Positions 30,372 through 40,279 of a stretch of 64,000 nt of DNA are shown here, one piece after another (positions within the stretch are counted from its first letter, which is position 1; every line of letters begins with the position of its first letter). The stretch is from Pannonibacter sp. XCT-53 (lineage in GTDB: Bacteria; Pseudomonadota; Alphaproteobacteria; Rhizobiales; Stappiaceae). The notes under the pieces are model-generated. The model was given only the letters and a program-made list of their open reading frames with translations. It made no database searches and was not told the origin of the DNA. The position numbers were made by a program, and so were the translations under genes. The DNA lies in contig NZ_JAABLQ010000001.1 of assembly GCF_009915765.1 (NCBI RefSeq), positions 992,001-1,056,000 of the forward strand, in the 5' to 3' direction.

Positions 30372-31259
30372 TCAGTGATCCTTCTCGTCGCGCCACATCT
30401 TCCAGATGAAGCCGGTGATGAAGACCATCATGATGGCAAAGAGAACGACGGCGATGGCTGCGCCATATCCCATGCGGTAGCCGTATTCGGACAGCGCCTG
30501 CTCGTACATGTAGAAGGACAGCACGCGCGAGGATCCGAACGGACCGCCGGTGGTCATGATCGACACCAGGTCGAAGGACCGCAGCGCCCCGATCACGGTG
30601 ACCACCACGGCGATGAAGGTGGCCGGGCGCAGCTGCGGCAGGATCACGTACCAGAGCATCTTCCAGCCCTTGGCGCCGTCCAGCCGGGCCGCCTCGATCT
30701 GGTCGGGCGCCACGTTGTTGAGGCCCGTGAGATAGAGGATCATCACGTAGGCGATCTGCGGCCACAGCCCGGCTGCGATGATGCCGTAGGTCACGAAGCG
30801 CTCTTCGGCGAGGATTGCCACGCCCTGTCCGGTGATGGCCTCGATGATGGCGTAGAGCAGGCCGAAGTTCGGGGCGTAGAACCAGGAGAACATCAGCCCG
30901 ACGACGACCTGGCTGATGACGAAGGGAAAGAAGAACAGCGACTTGTAGGCGCGGATGCCCCAGACCGTCTGGTTGAGGAAGATCGCGATCAGGAGCCCGG
31001 CAGGCACCGCCAGCATGTAGAGCGCCAGCCACAGCACGTTGTTCTTCAGCGAGACGTAGAAGGCCTCGTCGTCGACCAGCTCGACATAGTTGTCGAGGCC
31101 GATCCACACGGCCTCGCCGAGCCCGTCCCAGTCGTAGAAGGAGATCGCCATCGACTGGAAGATCGGCGCGATCACATAGACGACGAAGAACAGGGCACCG
31201 GGTGCCAGAAACAGCCAGGGGGCCAGGCGGCGCTGGTTTGCTTTGAGATAGGCCTGCAT
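30372..31259 (-). CDS. Sugar ABC transporter permease (CUT1, MalF type)
   Basis: A 295-residue permease with about six spans, beginning APWLFLAPGALFFVVYVIAPIFQSM. The EAARLDGAKGWKMLWYVILPQLRPA loop is the ATPase-docking motif. It is second in the operon after the binding-protein gene, from which it is separated by a hairpin-containing gap. Confidence 0.93.
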   Translation of the reverse strand: MQAYLKANQRRLAPWLFLAPGALFFVVYVIAPIFQSMAISFYDWDGLGEAVWIGLDNYVELVDDEAFYVSLKNNVLWLALYMLAVPAGLLIAIFLNQTVWGIRAYKSLFFFPFVISQVVVGLMFSWFYAPNFGLLYAIIEAITGQGVAILAEERFVTYGIIAAGLWPQIAYVMILYLTGLNNVAPDQIEAARLDGAKGWKMLWYVILPQLRPATFIAVVVTVIGALRSFDLVSIMTTGGPFGSSRVLSFYMYEQALSEYGYRMGYGAAIAVVLFAIMMVFITGFIWKMWRDEKDH

Positions 31260-31344
31260 GGGGTCCTCTGCGGCTCCGTCAGCCGCCGCGCGGCACGCGG
31301 ATACAATCCGCCTGCCGTCAGGGTGGGCCGGTCAGCGGGGCAAG

Positions 31345-31370
31345 CGGGCGGAGCAGGGAGGCTCCGCCCG
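31345..31370 (-). terminator. Hairpin between galactoside binding-protein and permease genes
   Basis: A perfect 10-bp stem (cgggcggagc / gctccgcccg) with a 6-nt loop lies 10 bp after the binding-protein stop. No T-run. It probably stabilises or partly terminates the binding-protein transcript. Confidence 0.6.
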
Positions 31371-31380
31371 ATCCGGTCGG

Positions 31381-32622
31381 TTACTTGTAGATGCGCTGGC
31401 GCATCTTCTCGAGGCGTTCGAGGATGGCGTCGAGCCGGTCCGGCTTGACGGTGAACTCCTGGAAGCCTTCCATGCCGGCCTTGGCCATCTCGGCCGGGGC
31501 GTCGCGGTCGAAGAACTGGGCGAGGCCGGAGGCGGTCGAGACGGTCTGGAAGCCGGCGCTCAGGAACGGATCGCTGGCATCGACGGTCGCGTTCTTGTTG
31601 GTCGGCAGCTGGCCCAGCGTCTTGTTGATCGCGGTCTGCACGTCGGCGCGGGCGACGAAGGCGAGGAACTTCTTGGCGTCTGCCACGTTCTTGGCGCCGG
31701 CCGGGATGTGGATGGTGTCGGTCGGGGCCTCCTCGGCGCGCGGGATGCCCGGCGTGATTTCCGGGAACACCATGAAGCCGAGGCTGTCGTTGGTCATGCC
31801 GCCATCCTTGAACACGGCGACGGCGAAGTTGCCCATGACGTAGTTGGCGGCCTTGCCCTGCACCATGAGGGCGGCGGCGTCCTGCCACTCCAGCGCGGCA
31901 TGGTTGGCGGTCATGTAGCCCGGCGCGACCAGCTTTTCCCACTCCTTGAACGTCGCCTTGACGCGGTCGTCGGTCCAGGGGATCTCACCGTTGGTGAGCT
32001 GCATGTGGAAGTCGTAGCCGTTGGTGCGCAGGTTCAGATAGTCGAAGATGCCGGCCAGCGGCCACAGGGCCTTCGAGCCGGTGGTCACGCAGTCGATTCC
32101 GGCCGCCTTGAACTTGGCGCAATTGGCGATGAACTCGTCCCAAGTCTTGGGAACCTCGACGCCGACCTGCTTGTAGAGGTCCTTGTTGTAGTAGATGCCC
32201 CACTGATAATAGGTGTAGGGCACGCCCCACTGCTTGCCGTCGATGGTCATCGAGGCCAGCGACGAGGACAGCTGCTCGGCGAGGTTGTTTTCCTTCCAGA
32301 CGTCGCTCACGTCGGTGAACTGGCCGGCCTTGACGAAGGGCGCCATGCGGTTGCCGGCGTACCAGTTGGCCAGATCCGGAGCGTCAGCGGTCAGGAAGTT
32401 GCGGATCGCGGTCTTGTAGCCCTCGTGGTCGAACATGTTCACGACCACGTCGACGTCCGGGTTCTCCGCCTCGAACATGGTGATCAGCTGTTCCATGGCG
32501 GCCTTCGGCGCCGGGTCGGACGTGTCCGTGTTGAAGACAAGCGTCCGCTTTTCGGCCATGGCCGAGCCGGACATGAGGACGGCAATCGCCAGTGCGGTGC
32601 CGCCGAGCAACTTCTGAACCAT
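31381..32622 (-). CDS. Periplasmic sugar-binding protein (SBP_bac_1), galactoside importer
   Basis: A 413-residue CUT1 binding protein. Signal peptide MVQKLLGGTALAIAVLMSGS with cleavage after AMA, then the EKRTLVFNTDTSDP strand and typical features (FEAENPDVDVVV, WGVPYTYYQWGIYYNKDLY, KAANYVMGNFAV). gggaggagaact lies directly before the ATG. It is first in an operon with alpha- and beta-galactosidases, so alpha-galactosides such as raffinose or melibiose are the likely ligands. Confidence 0.93.
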   Translation of the reverse strand: MVQKLLGGTALAIAVLMSGSAMAEKRTLVFNTDTSDPAPKAAMEQLITMFEAENPDVDVVVNMFDHEGYKTAIRNFLTADAPDLANWYAGNRMAPFVKAGQFTDVSDVWKENNLAEQLSSSLASMTIDGKQWGVPYTYYQWGIYYNKDLYKQVGVEVPKTWDEFIANCAKFKAAGIDCVTTGSKALWPLAGIFDYLNLRTNGYDFHMQLTNGEIPWTDDRVKATFKEWEKLVAPGYMTANHAALEWQDAAALMVQGKAANYVMGNFAVAVFKDGGMTNDSLGFMVFPEITPGIPRAEEAPTDTIHIPAGAKNVADAKKFLAFVARADVQTAINKTLGQLPTNKNATVDASDPFLSAGFQTVSTASGLAQFFDRDAPAEMAKAGMEGFQEFTVKPDRLDAILERLEKMRQRIYK

Positions 32623-32687
32623 AGTTCTCCTCCCAATGGTGTCACGCGGTTCGCTGCGGGTCTGTCGCAGATCGACCCTGCAAGTTT

Positions 32688-32704
32688 GTTCCAAATAATG
32701 GAAC
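32688..32704. promoter_or_regulatory. Candidate IclR operator
   Basis: A perfect 6-bp inverted repeat with a 5-nt spacer (gttcca-aataa-tggaac) in the 152-bp gap between the divergent binding-protein gene and the iclR gene. IclR-family operators often take this form. Confidence 0.5.
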
Positions 32705-32774
32705 TTTGTCTTGCATATTGAAAACTATGCTGCCAAGCTTTAGGACTGTCAAGGCGCGAGACCGGAGAAACGGA

Positions 32775-33554
32775 ATGAGCGAGGAAAAAGGCGACGGAAC
32801 CGTGGGCAAGGCCCTCGACGTGCTGGACATGGTTGCCCGGCATGGACGTCCCGTGCGCTTCACCGAGCTGCTCGGGCAGGGCGCCTATCCGAAGGCGACG
32901 CTCTATCGCTTCCTGCAGACCCTCACCAACCAGGGCATGCTGGCCTATGATCCGCAGACGCAGGTCTATTCGCTCGGCGTGCGGCTGGTCCGTCTGGCGC
33001 ATGCGGCCTGGGCGCAGAGTTCGCTGGCCCCCATTGCCCGGCCCTGGCTCGACAAGCTGTCGGAAGAGCTGGGCGAGACGCTGCATCTGGCCCAGCTCGA
33101 TCAGGGCCAGGTGCTCTATGTCGACAAGCGCAATGCTGCCCGGCCGGTGGAAATGTTCAGTCAGGCCGGCAAGGTCGGTCCGGCCTACTGCACCGGCGTC
33201 GGCAAGGCGATGCTGGCGTTCCTGCCGGAAGACAAGCTGGAACAGGCGCTGACCCGCCAGTCGTTCCACGCCTTCACCCCCGGCACGCTCGCCTCGCGCG
33301 AGACGCTCGTCGAGGAGCTCAAGGCCATCCGCATCAGGGGCTACGCCTTCGACCGGGAGGAGCACGAGCCGGGCATCATCTGCATCGCGGCGCCGATCCT
33401 GTCGGCGTCCGGCCGCGCGATCGGTGCGATGTCGATCACCTCGACGACGCAGCGCAATTCACTGGAAGACCTGGAAGCCTTTGCGCCCCGCCTGAAGGAC
33501 GTTGCAGCCGCCATTGCGGCCGATGCCCAGGCCTGGCGCTTCCCCGAACAGTAA
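32775..33554 (+). CDS. IclR-family transcriptional regulator
   Basis: A 259-residue regulator starting MSEEKGDGTVGKALDVLDMVA. It has an N-terminal winged helix-turn-helix (KATLYRFLQTL) and a C-terminal effector domain (LHLAQLDQGQVLYVDK, GPAYCTGVGKAMLAFLP, DREEHEPGIICIAAPI). It is divergent from the galactoside operon and co-directional with an importer ATPase gene 24 bp downstream. It is therefore the likely local regulator of galactoside uptake and breakdown. Confidence 0.92.
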   Translation: MSEEKGDGTVGKALDVLDMVARHGRPVRFTELLGQGAYPKATLYRFLQTLTNQGMLAYDPQTQVYSLGVRLVRLAHAAWAQSSLAPIARPWLDKLSEELGETLHLAQLDQGQVLYVDKRNAARPVEMFSQAGKVGPAYCTGVGKAMLAFLPEDKLEQALTRQSFHAFTPGTLASRETLVEELKAIRIRGYAFDREEHEPGIICIAAPILSASGRAIGAMSITSTTQRNSLEDLEAFAPRLKDVAAAIAADAQAWRFPEQ

Positions 33555-33578
33555 GATCCGCGAAATGGGAGGAATGAG

Positions 33579-34640
33579 ATGTCCGGCGTGGTCCTGAGCA
33601 ATGTGGTCAAGCGATTTGGCGAGGTCGAGGTCATTCGCGGTGTCGACCTGACGGTCGACCATGGAGAATTCTGCGTCTTCGTCGGCCCCTCCGGTTGCGG
33701 CAAGTCCACGCTCCTGCGCATGGTGGCGGGCCTTGAGGCAACCACCTCCGGCACCGTCCGCATCGGCAGCCGGGACGTGACCCATGCCGATCCCTCCGAT
33801 CGCGGCGTGGCCATGGTGTTCCAGACCTATGCGCTCTATCCGCACATGACGGTGGCCGAGAACATGGGGTTCGGCCTCAAGATGACCGGCCATCCCCGGC
33901 AGGAGATCGCTGCCAAGGTGGCGGAAGCCGCGCGGATCCTCAAGCTCGAGCCGCTGCTGCAGCGCAAGCCCAAGGCCCTGTCCGGCGGCCAGCGCCAGCG
34001 TGTGGCCATCGGGCGTGCGATCGTGCGCGGGCCGGACGTGTTCCTGTTCGACGAGCCGCTGTCGAACCTCGACGCCGAGCTGCGCGTGGAGATGCGCGTG
34101 GAGATCGCGCGCCTGCACCGGGAAATCGGGGCGACCATGATCTACGTCACCCACGACCAGGTCGAAGCCATGACGCTGGCCGACAAGATCGTGGTCCTGC
34201 GGGCCGGCCGCATCGAGCAGGTCGGAAAGCCGCTTGATCTCTACCATGACCCCGACAACCGCTTCGTCGCCGGCTTCATCGGCTCGCCGTCGATGAACTT
34301 CGTGGCGGCCCGCCGGCTTGACGGCGGCCTCCTTGCGGCGCCGGGCGTGGCGGGCGAACCGGTGCCGGGGCCCGAGGTGGCCGCGCCGTCCGGGGATGTG
34401 GTGCTCGGCATCCGGCCGCAGCATGTGCAGATTGTCGCCGGCGACACGCACCGCGTCGACATGATCGAGGCCCTGGGCGGCGTCTCCTACATCCACCTCG
34501 TCGCGCCGTCCGGCGAGAAGCTCGTTGCCGAACAGCACCAGGACGCCACGGCCCGTGCGGGCGACCGCGTCGCGGTCCGCTTCGATCCGTCGAAGGCCTT
34601 CCTGTTCACGGCCGACGCGGCCGGCCGGCGGCTGCGCTGA
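33579..34640 (+). CDS. Sugar ABC transporter ATPase (UgpC/MsmK type)
   Basis: A 353-residue CUT1 ATPase with Walker [10 protein letters not shown] (about 37-45), [12 protein letters not shown], signature [14 protein letters not shown], Walker [11 protein letters not shown]-loop THDQ, and the C-terminal regulatory (TOBE) domain after about 240. It shares a transcript with the IclR gene and probably energises the permeases encoded divergently at 29524-31259. gggaggaatgag precedes the ATG. Confidence 0.93.
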   Translation: MSGVVLSNVVKRFGEVEVIRGVDLTVDHGEFCVFVGPSGCGKSTLLRMVAGLEATTSGTVRIGSRDVTHADPSDRGVAMVFQTYALYPHMTVAENMGFGLKMTGHPRQEIAAKVAEAARILKLEPLLQRKPKALSGGQRQRVAIGRAIVRGPDVFLFDEPLSNLDAELRVEMRVEIARLHREIGATMIYVTHDQVEAMTLADKIVVLRAGRIEQVGKPLDLYHDPDNRFVAGFIGSPSMNFVAARRLDGGLLAAPGVAGEPVPGPEVAAPSGDVVLGIRPQHVQIVAGDTHRVDMIEALGGVSYIHLVAPSGEKLVAEQHQDATARAGDRVAVRFDPSKAFLFTADAAGRRLR

Positions 34641-34985
34641 CGGCAGTGTCCGGGCCGGACAGCAGAACGGCGGGCAAGGCCCGCCGTGAGGTTGAGGACA
34701 AACCCTCAATCGTCATCCCGGCCCAGCTGAGCGTGAGCGAAGCGCCGAGCCGGGATCCAGATATCAGCCGCGCGAAGCGCGACACACCTGTCGGTCGCAA
34801 GTCGTATCGAGTTGACTTGGTTTTGGGCTCGCTTGCGCTCGCACAGGCATGCTGGATTCCGGATCTGCGGTTCGCTGAACGCTCACCTTGTCCGGAATGA
34901 CGGCAAACTGACGAAACGCCGAAGTTCGGCAGCAGTCTGACGGCGGGCAAGGCCCGCCGTCTTTCAGTCCGTGCCTCGATCTGGC
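34641..34985. repeat. Intergenic mosaic repeat flanked by two copies of one hairpin
   Basis: The 345-bp gap between two converging ATPase genes contains identical perfect hairpins acggcgggcaaggcccgccgt at 34667-34687 and 34940-34960, and between them a palindromic element (34711-34902). The element's ends are complementary (cgtcat / atgacg) with inner complements gatccag and ctggat. It resembles the RIME-type repeats of rhizobia. Short open frames inside have no coding support. The hairpins may terminate transcription from both sides. Confidence 0.75.
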
Positions 34986-35984
<999 letters not shown>

Positions 35985-35996
35985 GATAGCTCCTGC

Positions 35997-37022
35997 TTAC
36001 AGCTTGACCGGCTTGCCGGAACGCACGCTCTCGTCGGCCGCCAGGCAGACGGCAAGGGAGCGCACGGCATCGGACATGTGCCGCGTGAGATCGAGGTTCT
36101 CGGTGATGGCCCGCGCCACATAGGCCTGTTCGCGGGCGCAAAGGGCGTCATGGCCCGGCTCGTCGGCCATATCGAGGTCCTGATGGCCCTCACCGGCCTT
36201 GTGGAGGCGCAGCTTCGAGGTCTGGGTGTGGGCGTCGATGTCGTCGGAACGCACCGTGTCGGGCATGCGGATCGACACCGCCCCCTTCGGGCTGACCACG
36301 TCCTTCACGAAGAAGGCCGTGTCCGACATCATCGGGCCCCAGCCCGCCTCGTACCAGCCCAGGCTGCCGTCGGCGAACAGCACCTGGAAGTGGCCGTAAT
36401 TGTACATGTCGGCCGCAATCTCGTCGCTGAGCCGGAGGCCCATGCCGCGCACCTCGACGGGGGCGGCGTCGGTGATCTGGCACATGACGTCGACATAATG
36501 CACGCCGCAGTCGACGATCGGCGGCGTCGTCTGCATCAGGGCCTTGTGCACCTCCCAGGTCGGGCCCGACGACTGCTGGTTCAGGTTCAGGCGGAACACA
36601 TAGGGACCGCCGAGCGCCCGGGCCTCCGCGATCAGCCGCTGCCAGCTCGGGTGATGGCGCAGGATGTAGCCGACCACGAGCTTGCGGCCGGTCTCCTGCG
36701 CCTTGGCAACGACGCGCCGCGCCTCCGCCACCGTGGTGGCCAGCGGCTTCTCGACGAACACATGGGCGCCGGCATCCATCGCCGCACAGGCGAAGTCCGC
36801 GTGGGTGTCCGAGTAGGTCGCGATGCAGACCAGGTCCGGCTTCAGCGCCGCCAGGGCCGCATGGTAGTCGGTGTGATGCGGATAGGCGGCAAGCTCTGCC
36901 GGCAGCCGCTCGGGCCGCGACCGGCTGACCAGTCCGACGATCTCGAAGGACGGGTCGGCATGGTAGGCGCGGGCGTGGCTCAGGCCCATGTTGCCAAGTC
37001 CGACGACGAGGGTGCGGATCAT
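35997..37022 (-). CDS. Gfo/Idh/MocA-family oxidoreductase
   Basis: A 341-residue NAD(P)-dependent sugar oxidoreductase. It has an N-terminal Rossmann fold (VVGLGNMGLSHARAYH), IATYSDTHAD, the family EKPLA motif, and a C-terminal domain with DCGVHYVD, where the His is a usual catalytic residue. It lies inside the amino-sugar importer operon (ATGA overlap with the permease), so its substrate is probably the imported sugar or a derivative. Which step it performs is unknown, since NagA, deaminase and MurQ alone would suffice. Confidence 0.85.
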   Translation of the reverse strand: MIRTLVVGLGNMGLSHARAYHADPSFEIVGLVSRSRPERLPAELAAYPHHTDYHAALAALKPDLVCIATYSDTHADFACAAMDAGAHVFVEKPLATTVAEARRVVAKAQETGRKLVVGYILRHHPSWQRLIAEARALGGPYVFRLNLNQQSSGPTWEVHKALMQTTPPIVDCGVHYVDVMCQITDAAPVEVRGMGLRLSDEIAADMYNYGHFQVLFADGSLGWYEAGWGPMMSDTAFFVKDVVSPKGAVSIRMPDTVRSDDIDAHTQTSKLRLHKAGEGHQDLDMADEPGHDALCAREQAYVARAITENLDLTRHMSDAVRSLAVCLAADESVRSGKPVKL

Positions 37023-37858
37023 TTCACGGCTCCTGCGGTGATGCCGCGGATGAGCTGGCGCGAGAAGATCAGGTAGAGCACCAGCACCGGCAGGATGGCG
37101 AGCGACAGGGCGGCCAGCACGGCGTTCCAGTTGGTCACGAACTGGCCGATGAACACCTGGCTGCCGAGCGTCACCGTCTTGGTGGCCTCCGACGGTGCCA
37201 GGATCAGCGGGAACCAGAGGTCGTTCCAGATCGGGATCATGGAGAACACCGCCACCGTCGCCATCGCCGGGCGGACCAGCGGCAGGACGAGCGTGAAGAA
37301 GATCCGGTACTCGCTGAGTCCGTCGATGCGCCCGGCGTTCTTCAGGTCATCGGAAATGCCGCGCATGAACTCCGACAGGATGAAGACGGCCAGCGGCAGG
37401 CCCTGGGCCGTGTAGACCAGGACCAGCGCGGTCAGGGTGTTGACGAGGCCGGAGGCGACCATCAGGTCGAGGATCGCCACCGTGCCGAGGCGGATCGGGA
37501 TCATGATGCCGATGGCCAGATAGAGGCCCATCAGCGTGTTGCCGCGGAAGCGGTACTCCGACAGGGCAAAGGCCGCCATGGCGCCGAACAGCAGCACGAA
37601 GAACAGCGAGGCCACCGTCACCACGAGGCTGTTCTGGAAGTAGAGGAAGAAATCCCCCTGGGCCAGCACCGTGGTGTAGCCCACCAGATCGAAGGTCTCC
37701 GGCGTCGGAATGGCCAGCGGATCGCCGAAGATGGCCTTGCGCGACTTGAACGAGTTGATGACGACGATGAAGACCGGAAACAGCGCGATCACGGTGTAGA
37801 GGCCGAGGACCGCATGGGCTGCGACGGTGCGTCCGAGCGAGGACCGGGTCTTGGACAT
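37019..37858 (-). CDS. Sugar ABC transporter permease (CUT1, MalG type)
   Basis: A 279-residue permease with six spans (first: AVLGLYTVIALFPVFIVVINSFKS) and the KNAGRIDGLSEYRIFFTLVLPLVRPA coupling loop. It is second permease of the amino-sugar importer, starting 11 bp after its partner. Its stop overlaps the oxidoreductase start. Confidence 0.92.
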   Translation of the reverse strand: MSKTRSSLGRTVAAHAVLGLYTVIALFPVFIVVINSFKSRKAIFGDPLAIPTPETFDLVGYTTVLAQGDFFLYFQNSLVVTVASLFFVLLFGAMAAFALSEYRFRGNTLMGLYLAIGIMIPIRLGTVAILDLMVASGLVNTLTALVLVYTAQGLPLAVFILSEFMRGISDDLKNAGRIDGLSEYRIFFTLVLPLVRPAMATVAVFSMIPIWNDLWFPLILAPSEATKTVTLGSQVFIGQFVTNWNAVLAALSLAILPVLVLYLIFSRQLIRGITAGAVK

Positions 37859-37869
37859 GCGTGGCCTCC

Positions 37870-38805
37870 TCAGAACTGGTAGCGGCGCAGCCGCGTCTGG
37901 ATCGTGAACAGGTAGATGCAGACACCGACCAGGATGATGCCGAACATCGCCGTTGCAATGGTTGCGCCCATGTGCGGGTCGCCGAGCTGGAGCTGGAACC
38001 CGAAGAAGGTGCGATAGAGGAACGTGCCGAGGATGTCGGTGGCGAAATTCGGGCCGGCGAGCGCACCTTGCGAGACGTAGATGAGGTCAAAGGCGTTGAA
38101 GTTGCCGACAAAGGTCAGGATCGAGATGATGCCGATCGACGGCAGGATCAGCGGCAGCTTGATCTTCCAGAACTGCTTGGCTCCGGTGATGCCGTCCATT
38201 TCGGCCGCCTCGAGGATCTCGTCCGGAATGGTCAGCAGCGCGGCATAGATCAGCATCATCGGGATGCCGACGAACTGCCAGACCGAGACAAGCGCCAGCG
38301 TGGTCAGGGCGGAGGCCTCCTGGCCGAGCCAGGGCGCATAGAGCCAGCGCAGCCCGACCGCATCCAGAAGCCCCGGCGCGATGCCCCAGATCGGCGACAG
38401 GATCAGCTTCCAGACGAAGCCGACGATCACGAAGGACAGGATGGTCGGAATGAAGATCGCTGTCCGGTAGAAGGCGGCCATGCGCAGCTTCGGCGAGGAC
38501 AGAAGGGCGGCGAGAAGCACGCCGATCGGGTTCTGCACCAGCATGTGGATGAGGAAGAACCAGGTGTTGTTGGCCAGTGCGTTCCAGAACGCATCCGCCC
38601 AGCGGGGATCGCCGAACAGGGTCTGGAAATTGGCCAGACCGACGAATGTGGTCACGCCCTCCGGGGTGAGGTTGAACAGGGCCATGTTCAGCGTGGCGAA
38701 CAGCGGCAGGATCATGATCGCGGAATAGATGATCACGGCCGGGGCCAGGAACACGCCGATGTGCCAGCGGAATGGCTTCTTGCCTGGAAGGGCGGTCTCG
38801 GTCAT
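37870..38805 (-). CDS. Sugar ABC transporter permease (CUT1, MalF type)
   Basis: A 311-residue permease beginning FRWHIGVFLAPAVIIYSAIMILPLFATL, with about six spans and the EAAEMDGITGAKQFWKIKLPLILP docking loop. The upstream gap (38806-38979) has two stable hairpins separating it from the highly expressed binding-protein gene. Confidence 0.92.
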   Translation of the reverse strand: MTETALPGKKPFRWHIGVFLAPAVIIYSAIMILPLFATLNMALFNLTPEGVTTFVGLANFQTLFGDPRWADAFWNALANNTWFFLIHMLVQNPIGVLLAALLSSPKLRMAAFYRTAIFIPTILSFVIVGFVWKLILSPIWGIAPGLLDAVGLRWLYAPWLGQEASALTTLALVSVWQFVGIPMMLIYAALLTIPDEILEAAEMDGITGAKQFWKIKLPLILPSIGIISILTFVGNFNAFDLIYVSQGALAGPNFATDILGTFLYRTFFGFQLQLGDPHMGATIATAMFGIILVGVCIYLFTIQTRLRRYQF

Positions 38806-38826
38806 GGGGTAAAGCCTCTGCGTGAA

Positions 38827-38852
38827 GGGGAGGCCCGGACCTGGGCCTCCCC
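38827..38852 (-). terminator. Intercistronic hairpin ahead of the permease genes
   Basis: A perfect 10-bp stem (ggggaggccc / gggcctcccc) with a 6-nt loop just upstream of the permease start. It probably forms part of the differential expression device between the binding-protein and permease genes. Confidence 0.55.
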
Positions 38853-38923
38853 AACCTGCGTGGGATGGGGTCTGTGCTAAGACGGTAACGCTTTTTGCGT
38901 ATTATTTTTGTCCGATGCGAAGG

Positions 38924-38955
38924 GGATCATGGCGGCGCGAGCGACGCCATGATCC
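38924..38955 (-). terminator. Hairpin just after the amino-sugar binding-protein gene
   Basis: An 11-bp perfect stem (ggatcatggcg / cgccatgatcc) with a 10-nt loop, 24 bp after the binding-protein stop. It is followed on the minus strand by an A/T-rich stretch. Partial terminator or RNA stabiliser. Confidence 0.65.
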
Positions 38956-38979
38956 GGACTTCGAGCCAGTCAGAAGCTA

Positions 38980-40233
38980 TTACTTCTGCGGAGCGTACCA
39001 GCTGGCAAGGCCCTTCTGCAGGCGCTCGGCCGCAGCTTCGGGCGTCTCGGCGCCGCGAACGACATTCGCCGAGGCATTCCAGGTCTCGTTTTCCAGGTTC
39101 GGCGTGCCGCGCGACAGGATCTGGTAGGTCGAGCGGATCGTCGGCTTGCAGGTCTCGCGCCAGCTGACGAATTCCTGGGCCAGCGGATCCTTCAGGGCGA
39201 ACTTGGCGTTCGACAGCGAGAAGAAGCCCGGCAGGGCGTTGGAGTAGAGTTCGGCAAACTCGGCCGAGCCCACCCATTCCAGGAACTTCTTGGTCTCTTC
39301 CGGATGCTTCGTCGCCGCATTCATGCCGAGCGCGATGTCGGTGTGATCGGAGATGTAGCACTGGTCGCCCGGGTTCGGGACCGGCGGATAGAAGGCGCCG
39401 AGCTCGAAGCCGGCCTGCTGGCGGAAGCCTGCGATTTCCCAGGAGCCGGCCGGGTAGATCGCGGCGCGGCCGAGGGTGAACAGGTTCTGGCTGTCCGGAT
39501 AGGTCTGGGCTTCATAGCCGTCGCCCAGATACTGGCCCCACTTGGCGAGCGAGCGGAACGGGGCAACCCACGGCTCGTCGGTCAGCTTGGCAGCCCCGGC
39601 GATCAGCGCGGCGCGGCCGTCTTCACCCTGCCAGTAGTTCGGGCCGATGTTCTGGTAGCCCATCGTGGCCGCTTCCCACTGGTCGGCGGTGCCCATGGAC
39701 ATCGGGATGTAGCGGCCGTCGGCCTTGATCTTGTCGAGAGCGGCGAAGAATTCCGCTTCCGTCTTCGGGACCTCGATGCCGAGCTCCTTGAAGGCGTCCT
39801 TGTTGTAGATGAAGCCGTGGATGACCGAGGCCATCGGCACGCAGAACGTGGTCTTGCCGTCGTCCGTCGACCAGCCCGACTTGGCAACGGCGGAGAAGTT
39901 CTTCATCGCTTCCATGGCGGTCAGGTCCGCCAGCTTGCCCTTCTCGAACAGGGTCAGCGAGGCGTCGAAGGGACGGCAGGTGACGAGGTCACCCGCGGAG
40001 CCGGCATCGAGCTTGGAGTTGAGCACGGCGTTGTACTCGGCCGGGGCGGTCGGGGCGAAGACGACCTTGATGCCGGGGTTCTTGGCCTCGAAGGCCGGAA
40101 TGAGGGTCTGCTGCCAGACAGTCAGGTCATCGTTGCGCCAGCTCTCGATCGTCAGCGTGACGTCGGCGGCATGGGCGGCACCCGCAATCAGCGTGCCGGC
40201 GAGAAGCGCGCCCTGGAATTTGACGAGTTTCAT
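38980..40233 (-). CDS. Periplasmic sugar-binding protein (SBP_bac_1), amino-sugar importer
   Basis: A 417-residue CUT1 binding protein. Signal peptide MKLVKFQGALLAGTLIAG with cleavage after AHA, then ADVTLTIESWRNDD, a FEAKNPGIKVVF strand and aromatic-rich sugar-binding segments (GYQNIGPNYWQGEDG). The start at 40233 has gggagcagact upstream. It follows murQ by 46 bp on the same strand. Ligand inferred as GlcNAc, MurNAc or a small oligomer from the enzymes around it. Confidence 0.9.
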   Translation of the reverse strand: MKLVKFQGALLAGTLIAGAAHAADVTLTIESWRNDDLTVWQQTLIPAFEAKNPGIKVVFAPTAPAEYNAVLNSKLDAGSAGDLVTCRPFDASLTLFEKGKLADLTAMEAMKNFSAVAKSGWSTDDGKTTFCVPMASVIHGFIYNKDAFKELGIEVPKTEAEFFAALDKIKADGRYIPMSMGTADQWEAATMGYQNIGPNYWQGEDGRAALIAGAAKLTDEPWVAPFRSLAKWGQYLGDGYEAQTYPDSQNLFTLGRAAIYPAGSWEIAGFRQQAGFELGAFYPPVPNPGDQCYISDHTDIALGMNAATKHPEETKKFLEWVGSAEFAELYSNALPGFFSLSNAKFALKDPLAQEFVSWRETCKPTIRSTYQILSRGTPNLENETWNASANVVRGAETPEAAAERLQKGLASWYAPQK

Positions 40234-40279
40234 CAGTCTGCTCCCGTACTTCTTGGGCCTTTGGCCCTCTGGTTGATGC

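Noticed and set aside
34646..34900. Small open frame within the intergenic repeat
   Set aside because: It lies wholly inside a palindromic repeat and has no ribosome binding site or recognisable protein features.
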